From Chrysomallon squamiferum (Eukaryota > Mollusca > Gastropoda > Neomphalida > Peltospiridae), in NCBI GenBank assembly GCA_012295275.1, contig CM022677.1:22307281-22322280 (forward strand): DNA of 15,000 nt, in the 5' to 3' direction. Every line of letters starts with the position of its first letter. Position 1 is the first letter of the stretch. Of this stretch, positions 9,031 to 15,000 are shown in pieces. The translations under genes were made by a program, and so were the position numbers. The notes beneath the pieces are model-generated. The model saw nothing but the letters and a program-made list of their open reading frames with translations. It did not search any database and was not told the origin of the DNA.

Positions 9031-9191
9031 ATTGTTTGTTTTTTGTTGTTGTTTTTGTTGAGATCTACGCATTATATAACTTCAGTTCGTTAGAAATGAA
9101 TGAATGAATAATATTAGCTTGTAAATTCAGTACATTCTAAGGATATATATTTTATTAGCTTATTAAATAAAACATGCTTCTGTGTCTGTCT

Positions 9192-9236
9192 TTATTATTA
9201 TTATTATTGTTGTTGTTACTGATGTTGCTGTTGCTG

Positions 9237-9299
<63 letters not shown>

Positions 9300-9326
9300 C
9301 ATCATCATCATTATTATTATTATTAT
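9192..9326. repeat. compound (ATT)/(GTT)/(ATC) array
   Basis: (ATT), GTT/GCTGTT imperfect block, then (ATT) of about 60 bp, a short (ATC) block and (ATT) again. Confidence 0.95.
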
Positions 9327-9452
9327 ATCTGTTAAATGTAAAACTGATTTGTGCGTATGAAGGTGATTGATACAGTTCAGATTTTTCAGATTGATGACGT
9401 TATTTTTAGCACTGCAAACCTCAAAGGTCCGTCCTTAAACTGGTTAGGAGTA

Positions 9453-10098
9453 CAGTATTACCGTGACTTAGGAGTTTCATTCGTTACGTGGCCGAGCACG
9501 GAACTCAATTTGTTTGTATATCAAATCAGTTTTCCCAAATTAAATTAATTCAAATACCATTAATACGTTCCAGCCCCCTCCCCTAAAAAAATAAAAAATA
9601 AAAAAAATAAATAAACCACCCCAATTTTTTAATAAGAAAAATGTATGTATAAATGACAGAGGTCCGCAGCGTAGAAATTATTTTAACTCCTTTCTCTGGT
9701 TATAGCCTGTATCGACTCCTTCTGCTTCAGTGTCATACATATCGTAGAAGTACTATGTTAACACTGGCTAGCTTAATCGATTACAGGCACACCTAGCTCG
9801 TTTTTCCATGAATTCATGCTTTAATTCAATGGACATCATCCACTTATTCTTCTCAGCAATTTCCTTTGCACTCATTTTCTTAGGATCCATGGTCATGGAT
9901 CTATGGAAATTTGGAAGAAAACCTGCAGAAAATGCGAGCACAACACAACAGAGATTCTTCCACGGCCAGGAAAGCATGTGAAGCAAACGAGTGAGACGCG
10001 GGATGCTGGGCGGATGTTGTGTTGTTTGTTGCGCCAACTAGCGATGTCGTATCTGAAGCTTGCTCGTAAGGTGGAGCACTCGTAAGTCGAGCTTCCAC
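9453..10098 (-). mobile_element. internally deleted Tigger/pogo (Tc1-mariner) element
   Basis: Two ends related to the Tigger terminal repeat bracket a short transposase remnant. The left end begins after TA at 9451-9452 with CAGTATTACCGTGACTTAGG. The right end reads, on the minus strand, GGAAGCTCGACTTACGAGTG followed by CTCCACCTTACGAGC. The left subterminal stretch (AATACCATTAATACGTTCC near 9553-9571) is also Tigger-like as I recall the family. The usual element is much longer, so most of the transposase gene is gone. The TA duplication is not visible on the right, where the last bases have decayed. Confidence 0.75.
9683..9890 (-). pseudogene. Tigger/pogo transposase N-terminal remnant
   Basis: Starting at the ATG at 9890 the minus strand reads MDPKKMSAKEIAEK and then MMSIELKHEFMEK, the N-terminal DNA-binding (CENP-B/psq-like) helix-turn-helix of Tigger transposases. 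The frame hits a stop at 9768-9770. Homology resumes in the +1 frame from 9772 with an in-frame TAA and then HSTSTICMTLKQKES, ending at 9683. One frameshift and one or more stops make it dead, and nothing of the catalytic DDE domain remains. The open frame extending upstream to 10037 is 5' untranslated sequence of the element. Confidence 0.75.
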
Positions 10099-10167
10099 AA
10101 ACTTGAAAGTTAAAACGAACATTATGATAAATAAAAAAATAAATAAATAATAAGGTTCTTAAAAGAC

Positions 10168-10180
10168 AACAACAATAACA

Positions 10181-10230
<50 letters not shown>

Positions 10231-10249
10231 CAACAACAACAACAACAAC

Positions 10250-10301
<52 letters not shown>

Positions 10302-10326
10302 GTAATAGTAATAGTAATAATAATAA
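10168..10326. repeat. compound (AAT)(AAC)(AAT) array
   Basis: An (AAC) block of about eight copies (10227-10250) is embedded in (AAT), the reverse complement of the (ATT)(GTT)(ATT) array in each tandem unit. AGT interruptions occur near its end. Confidence 0.95.
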
Positions 10327-10344
10327 TGAAATTTCTTGTATGTA

Positions 10345-10470
10345 TGTTCCGGCCCTGTCTCACACCAACTTGAACGTGCAGAATAAAGAAAAGCCGAAAC
10401 AAGATTTCTAACACTCGCATTTGAAACCCGCATCTATAGATATCCCATGAGGTATCCAGTTTCATATCTA
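10345..10470. repeat. dispersed repeat family R1, copy A
   Basis: Shares GTTCCGGCCCTGTC, AGAAAAGCCGA.ACAAG and the identical 20-mer AGGTATCCAGTTTCATATCT with copy B. It lacks the ~30-bp CCCTCCTCT...GAATCAGTC block found in B and C. A long (AAT)(AAC)(AAT) array lies just upstream on the + strand, i.e. as a 3' tail on the minus strand. Confidence 0.8.
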
Positions 10471-10604
10471 ACGTAAATTCAAAATACAATAAACATTTTA
10501 CGTGTTTACTCATCTGTAACTTTCCCTTTCTTTATTTAAAATCATTTAGTTATTTATTTATATTTATAAACATTTTAGATTACTTAATATCAATTTCAGT
10601 CTAA

Positions 10605-10667
10605 TATCGAGTGTGTGCGTGTGTGTATGTTTGTGTGAGTGTGTGTGTGTTGTGTGATTGTGTGTAA
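10605..10667. repeat. degenerate (TG) tract
   Basis: TG repeats broken by CG, AT and TT steps. Confidence 0.85.
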
Positions 10668-10720
10668 AAGTGAATTGTACTGTAAATTTACTTTTGTATG
10701 CTTACGTCACAGAACATATG

Positions 10721-10775
10721 AAAAATAAATAAATAATTAAATAAATAATAAAACAAAGCAAAACAAAACAAAACA
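10721..10775. repeat. (AAAT) then (AAAAC) repeats
   Basis: Two adjacent short arrays of different A-rich motifs. Confidence 0.85.
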
Positions 10776-10813
10776 ATATCATTTTCTTCATCATAATAAA
10801 AACACTGAATCTT

Positions 10814-10961
10814 CAGTTCCGGCCCTGTCACCCTCCTCTATGACTGTAGTGAATCAGTCCCTTGCTCCAACTAACTTGTCATACACAATAGAGAAAAGCC
10901 GATACAAGTCTCTAACACCTGCAATTATAGATCTCTAGTGAGGTATCCAGTTTCATATCTA
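10814..10961. repeat. dispersed repeat family R1, copy B
   Basis: The fullest copy. It joins the 5' block shared with C (CACCCTCCTCT.TGA and TGAATCAGTCC) and the 3' block shared with A. I see no clear tRNA-type A or B box, so the class (SINE-like or other) is open. Confidence 0.8.
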
Positions 10962-11078
10962 GTCGCTTTTTGAAATATCAGTTACTATTTCTCCATTTGT
11001 GTAGGTATGAATGAGAGAGGGGGTCAAAGAACATACTTCATATCCCTGAACAGAACATTTTGTACAAGGTTTAACGCA

Positions 11079-11096
11079 ATAATAATAATAATAATG

Positions 11097-11168
<72 letters not shown>
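11079..11168. repeat. (AAT) array
   Basis: About 30 copies with one TGA interruption. Confidence 0.95.
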
Positions 11169-11169
<1 letters not shown>

Positions 11170-11630
11170 ACTTTTTTTCTGTATCAATATTTTATTAGCA
11201 TTTTATTGTATGTTTGTGTGAGTGACAAGATTATTTTTCACTGAGATACACAAACATTTTGCTTCATTTTTTTTGCATCTTTTTCGTCTCTATTCACTGC
11301 GTAAACTAATTTGAAATTTGTTCAAGTAACGTTTTATTTGTTTACTGAAGGGGAAATCACTACGCTGAGACCATGAAGCTGTTTTAGGTCACAGAAACAG
11401 ACGCACACACGCACACATACACACAGAAAGAAACATAAACTATTCAGTTTTTGAAAAACAATGTCAACATTATTCACTGAACAGTAGTAGCAGGAAACAA
11501 AGAAAGTTATCTTTTTTAAGCAAAATACCTTAGTACACGATGTTTGTTCAGTTCAGGGTGAACTGCTTTCGTATGTACATGCGTCTGTTTGCCTGTCTGT
11601 TTCCAGGTGGGGTATGATTAATATAATCTA
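11169..11630. other. non-coding AT-rich stretch
   Basis: No gene is seen. It includes a short CA-rich tract near 11401-11424 and an AAGGGGAAATCACT motif at 11348-11361 that resembles the half-site at 12741-12753. Confidence 0.5.
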
Positions 11631-11686
11631 TAATAATAATAATAGTAGTAGTAATCATAATAATAATAATAATAATAATAATAATA
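11631..11686. repeat. imperfect (AAT) array
   Basis: AAT with AGT and CAT interruptions. Confidence 0.9.
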
Positions 11687-12156
11687 TAAATTAAAGTTAA
11701 AAATAAATAAATAAACATAAATAAGTATAATTCAAAACACACGATAATAATGATAACAGATCACTATTACTATTTAAAAACGACAAATTTTAGCAATGTT
11801 AAAAGAAAAACATTTCAGAATATCTAGTATTAAAATTGTAATCGTTATAAATACATTTTTAAAGAAAAGTGTCACGACTCACAGATTTCATTCACTCTAC
11901 GGTCCGCCCTGGGATTATTTAAGAAAAGAAAAAAAGAAAGGAAAAACAAGGAAAAACAGAGAGTAATACAAATAGTTTGACAATAAGAACTGTTTGAAGC
12001 TTCCGTCGAATGCGCAGTAGAAATGTGCTACAAAGATAAATAAATTGCAATGCGGTCCATTATGTACCACCCAGATACTTTTCTGAGTCCCAGCTGGTAA
12101 TTGACACTGATGTGAAATGTTTCTTTCCCCTGAGAAAAGAAAACAGTCAGTTGTCA
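11687..12156. other. non-coding stretch with one isolated acceptor-like signal
   Basis: AT-rich. A minus-strand acceptor-like tract (TTTTCTTTTCTCAG, AG at 12130-12131) opens into a frame running to 11915 that includes QCQLPAGTQKSIWVV. I recognise no family, and no good donor follows, so no gene is called. Confidence 0.4.
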
Positions 12157-12254
12157 AAAAATAAATCTTGTGTAAACTTAACAATGAACTGAAGCGTACC
12201 GAATTTAACACTGGGTACAGAGAAAATACTTGGTTTAATCATTTAATGTATCTC
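12157..12254. repeat. dispersed repeat family R2, copy 1
   Basis: About 98 bp matching 13132-13229. The identical start AAATAAATCTTGTGTAAACT is followed by AACAATGA.CTGAAGC and by a shared end TTTAATCATTTAATGT or close to it. Scattered substitutions, one or few indels. Confidence 0.85.
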
Positions 12255-12640
12255 ATCGGTGGGGTGGGGGGGCGTGCGCATATGGGAGAGTGGATTCAAC
12301 AAATTACAATAAAAAGGAATACTTTTATTTTCAACACGTGGAAAACTTAATGATTTTTCTTTTAAAAGTTATAGATAAAATATGTTTTAGTATATAAAAT
12401 AACACTATATTCTTCCGCGAACAAAATTACAGAATACACAAAGAAAAAAAGAAAACATTAAATAAATAAATAAATTAAAATGAGAACAAACTTAAATCAT
12501 TTACCTTCTGAAGTTACAGTAACACCTTGATCACGTGATTTGGTAAGTCCGAGGTGCGAACATAAAACACAATGCCTGCCCCAGAGTAGTTTGTTTAATT
12601 AGTTTTACTTGTTTGTTACAAGCACATGCACCTATGGTTG
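12255..12640. other. non-coding stretch with a CACGTG palindrome
   Basis: Contains the 10-bp palindrome ATCACGTGAT near 12530-12540 (E-box of the TCACGTGA kind) and a minus-strand donor-like CAGAAG/GTAAAT (GT at 12503-12504). No coding potential is seen. Confidence 0.4.
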
Positions 12641-12686
12641 AGTGTGTGTGTGTGTGTGTGTGTCTGTCTGTGTGTGTGTGTGTGTT
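12641..12686. repeat. (TG) array
   Basis: TG with two TCTG interruptions. Confidence 0.95.
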
Positions 12687-12990
12687 ACAGTAACGTCTTG
12701 AAGCTTAATTAATTATTCACAATTATGTAGTCATACAGTAGGGGAAATAACTCTGCAATATGATACTTCAGACATTCTACAAAACAAATTATCTCCCTTC
12801 ATCTAATACATTTAAATACAGTAAACAGGTGAGTAGGAGAGAAAAATACACTAAAAGTAAAATGATGTTGATTTCTTAAAACGAAACGAATTAAATCCCT
12901 GTATATCCAGTGTGTGTGTACACTGTTAACAAAACTGAGTTATTCCAAACTGTATATCAGAAAAATAAAGTAGGAAAAATTAACATAAAC
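12687..12990. other. non-coding stretch with a short imperfect inverted repeat
   Basis: GGGGAAATAACTC at 12741-12753 mirrors AATTATCTCCCTT at 12787-12799 (10 of 13). Nothing else is seen. Confidence 0.45.
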
Positions 12991-13038
12991 AGTAGTAGTA
13001 GTAGTTGTAGTAGTAGTAGCAGTTATTGTTGTTGTAGT
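12991..13038. repeat. imperfect (AGT)/(GTT) array
   Basis: AGT repeats with TTG interruptions. Confidence 0.9.
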
Positions 13039-13131
13039 ACAAGACGTTCAATTTCAACTACATTTGTATGATAGAAGTAGTTAAATAAGATGCAGTAGCA
13101 GATTCAGTAGTAAGGCAGATATTTTACTTCT

Positions 13132-13229
13132 AAAAATAAATCTTGTGTAAACTTAACAATGATCTGAAGCTTATCGAATGCTACACTGAGTAGAGAGAAA
13201 AGACTTGGTTTGATCATTTAATGTGTCTT
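13132..13229. repeat. dispersed repeat family R2, copy 2
   Basis: Second copy in the same orientation, about 975 bp away. No terminal repeats or flanking duplications are obvious, so this may be an old segmental duplication rather than a transposon. Confidence 0.85.
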
Positions 13230-13250
13230 AAAATACTTGAAATAGTATTT

Positions 13251-13251
13251 A

Positions 13252-13302
<51 letters not shown>

Positions 13303-13362
13303 CATAATCATAATAATAATAATCATTATATTCAACATCATCATCATAATCTTCATCATCAA
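13251..13362. repeat. (AAT) array followed by (ATC)-type repeats
   Basis: AAT to about 13325 with CAT interruptions, then CATCATCATCAT and CATCATC near 13337-13362. Confidence 0.9.
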
Positions 13363-13500
13363 GGAATACATAAATAAAAATAACATTCTATTTACTCAGG
13401 GACAATTTCACTGTTTACTCGTGGGAAGGTTTTATCAAATCACAGATGTGTTATATTAATTCAGATGATGAAAAAAGTGGACTGCTCATACAAATATTGC

Positions 13501-13555
13501 TACTACTACTTTTACTACTACTACTACTACTAACTACAATAATAATGATAATATT
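13501..13555. repeat. (ACT) then (AAT) repeats
   Basis: About ten ACT copies with one interruption, then short AAT, directly before R1 copy C. Confidence 0.9.
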
Positions 13556-13585
13556 TATTGTTTATTGCCATTCATTTCTACAAAT

Positions 13586-13692
13586 CTCAGTTGCCACCCT
13601 CCTCTGTGATTATTGTGAATCAGTCCTTTTTCTCAAACTCACTCCAACGTGCACAATAAAGAAAAGATGAAACCTGATCTCTATCACTTACA
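13586..13692. repeat. dispersed repeat family R1, copy C
   Basis: Matches B at CACCCTCCTCTGTGA and GTGAATCAGTCC, and A at AACGTGCA.AATAAAGAAAAG. It then diverges into the GATA/AT repeats. It is preceded by (ACT)/(AAT) repeats, as copy A is by (AAT). Confidence 0.75.
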
Positions 13693-13700
13693 TGTGTATA

Positions 13701-13817
13701 TCTGTATATAAATATATAGACAGATAGATAAATAGATAGATTGAGATATGTATGTATGCCTGTATATCTATCTATATCTATCTATCTATCAATCTATATA
13801 TATCTAATATATATAAA

Positions 13818-13873
<56 letters not shown>

Positions 13874-14060
13874 TATATATATGTATGTATGTATATATAT
13901 ATATTCAGACAGAGAGACAATTATTTGGATAGTATGAGAGACAGAGAGACAAAGAGACGGACAGATAGACACACTGATAGAGATAAACAGACAGATACAC
14001 ACACATATATATATAGAGAGAGACAAGCAGATAGTCATAGAGACAGAAATAGACAGACGA
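13701..14060. repeat. complex (AGAT)/(ATCT)/(AT)/(GACA) satellite-like tract
   Basis: (AGAT) 13720-13740, its complement (ATCT) 13765-13795, a long (AT) array 13797-13880, (ATGT) 13881-13892, then GACA/GATA/GAGA imperfect repeats to about 14058. Open frames on both strands here (Tyr-Ile and Asp-Arg runs) are artefacts. Confidence 0.9.
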
Positions 14061-14524
14061 ATTTACTGACAGAGCAGGTAGGAAAATCTTATTTATAAAA
14101 AGATACGTTTGAAATCAGAAAATGTATTTCTTTTCTTTTAAACGAAACGTTCATAGACAGTATTCACAGATAAATCCAAATTTCTTGTAGAAAACCTTAT
14201 CATTCCAAAGAAAATAAGAAAATGTGTGAGGTAGTTCGAAGCAGTCATCGTTATATTTTAAAACGATACAAATAAAACAACCATTTTACATGTATCACCA
14301 TCTTGTATTTTAAGAAAAGGATATTCATACAAAAAACAGATTTGAAATAGCCGAGAATACTTGTATATCATCTTTGAGTTTAAGACAACAGATATAAACC
14401 GACTTTATATTGTTTCCCAAATCTGTTTAGATAATCATCTAATATTTTAAGAATATAAACAAACCGAATTTAAAACTACTTTTCAAGACGATAGATTTCA
14501 ATCCATATTGGAAAATAATAATAC

Positions 14525-14527
<3 letters not shown>
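14061..14527. other. AT-rich non-coding stretch
   Basis: No open frame, repeat or RNA gene is visible. Confidence 0.5.

Positions 14528-14555
<28 letters not shown>
14528..14555. repeat. (AAT) array
   Basis: About nine copies. Confidence 0.95.
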
Positions 14556-14746
14556 CATAGTGATGTAAAATAATAATAATACATATTTAAAACCCTGGTC
14601 TAAATCATAATCCGCCAATTAAGATATATAAACATGAGAGGGAATGTCTGTGAGTGTTTGTGTGTGTGTGCGTGTCAGACAGACATTAATGCAGTATTAT
14701 AATTAACATCATTGTTTTTTTTTCTTCTTCTTCTCTTCTTCACATG

Positions 14747-14751
<5 letters not shown>

Positions 14752-14839
<88 letters not shown>
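14752..14839. repeat. (GA) array
   Basis: About 44 perfect dinucleotides, preceded by a TTC-rich tract at 14713-14740 of opposite purine/pyrimidine sense. Confidence 0.95.
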
Positions 14840-14841
<2 letters not shown>

Positions 14842-14927
14842 TGTGTTCTGTCATTGCTTTAGTTTCTTCAGAGGATGTAATAACCGGCAGCGTGTCTCTT
14901 AACATGACTCTGAGTATTTCTTCTTAC

Positions 14928-15000
14928 CTGTCAATAAAAGGACACATGTGTCCATCATCTCGACTACGCCCACTTAACTGTTTTGTTTAATCAGAGTGCA
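14928..15000 (-). other. possible exon end (donor-like site) at window edge
   Basis: Minus strand TTGACAG/GTAAGAAG (GT at 14926-14927) is a near-consensus donor. The sequence upstream on that strand is less AT-rich and contains the 14-bp palindrome GGACACATGTGTCC (14940-14953). If real it would be a 5' exon of a minus-strand transcript, possibly the RING-NHL gene or a neighbour. It has no recognisable coding content. Confidence 0.25.

Noticed and set aside
9351-9548. 65-codon plus-strand open frame
   Set aside because: Its second half is the terminal region of the Tigger element; no domain.
9893-10513. 206-codon minus-strand open frame with long Ile runs
   Set aside because: Runs through the (AAT)(AAC) array and the 5' part of the Tigger element; no coherent protein.
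12168-12350. 60-codon plus-strand open frame
   Set aside because: Begins inside repeat R2 copy 1, and copy 2 does not keep the frame open in the same way; no domain.
13741-14098. Tyr/Ile-rich and Asp/Arg-rich open frames
   Set aside because: Products of the AT, GATA and GACA repeats.

Overview
The window is eukaryotic, from an animal nuclear genome. It is AT-rich, sparse in genes and saturated with simple repeats: AAT/ATT and GA/CT arrays, plus AT, TG, AAAT, AGT/ACT and GATA/GACA types. Only one gene can be read with confidence, on the minus strand. A RING exon splices in matching phase to an exon encoding an NHL-type beta-propeller. This RING-NHL architecture, expanded in lophotrochozoans, together with the repeat landscape, suggests a mollusc, more likely gastropod than cephalopod. 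That placement is inference.

Layout. Positions 1-887 hold simple repeats and the 3' end of the gene, with a poly(A) signal at 805-810. Positions 888-2609 hold the two coding exons, giving a 502-residue RING / 24-residue tandem-repeat linker / NHL protein. A likely 47-nt 5'UTR exon lies at 2919-2965. A 237-bp hAT-type MITE with an 8-bp target-site duplication sits at 3004-3240, just upstream of that exon. Positions 4157-8350 are three head-to-tail copies of a unit of about 1.4 kb. Each copy carries an exon-like block with good minus-strand splice signals and a pair of perfect TGACGTCA (CRE) sites. A decayed partial fourth copy follows at 8918-9030, after a nested inverted set of CT/CA/TG/GA repeats at 8441-8875. 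Positions 9453-10098 are an internally deleted Tigger/pogo DNA transposon with a broken transposase start. From 10100 to 15000 I see simple repeats, two dispersed repeat families (three and two copies), a few isolated splice-like signals and no convincing gene.

How the parts may relate. If the minus-strand splice signals in the three units are used, they would be tandemly duplicated, mutually alternative 5'UTR exons of the RING-NHL gene, with CRE pairs inside the same duplicated block. That would link copy number of the unit to expression of a probable E3 ubiquitin ligase. The link is a hypothesis; only the duplication, the splice-site consensus and the CRE sites are visible. I found no multi-gene system here.
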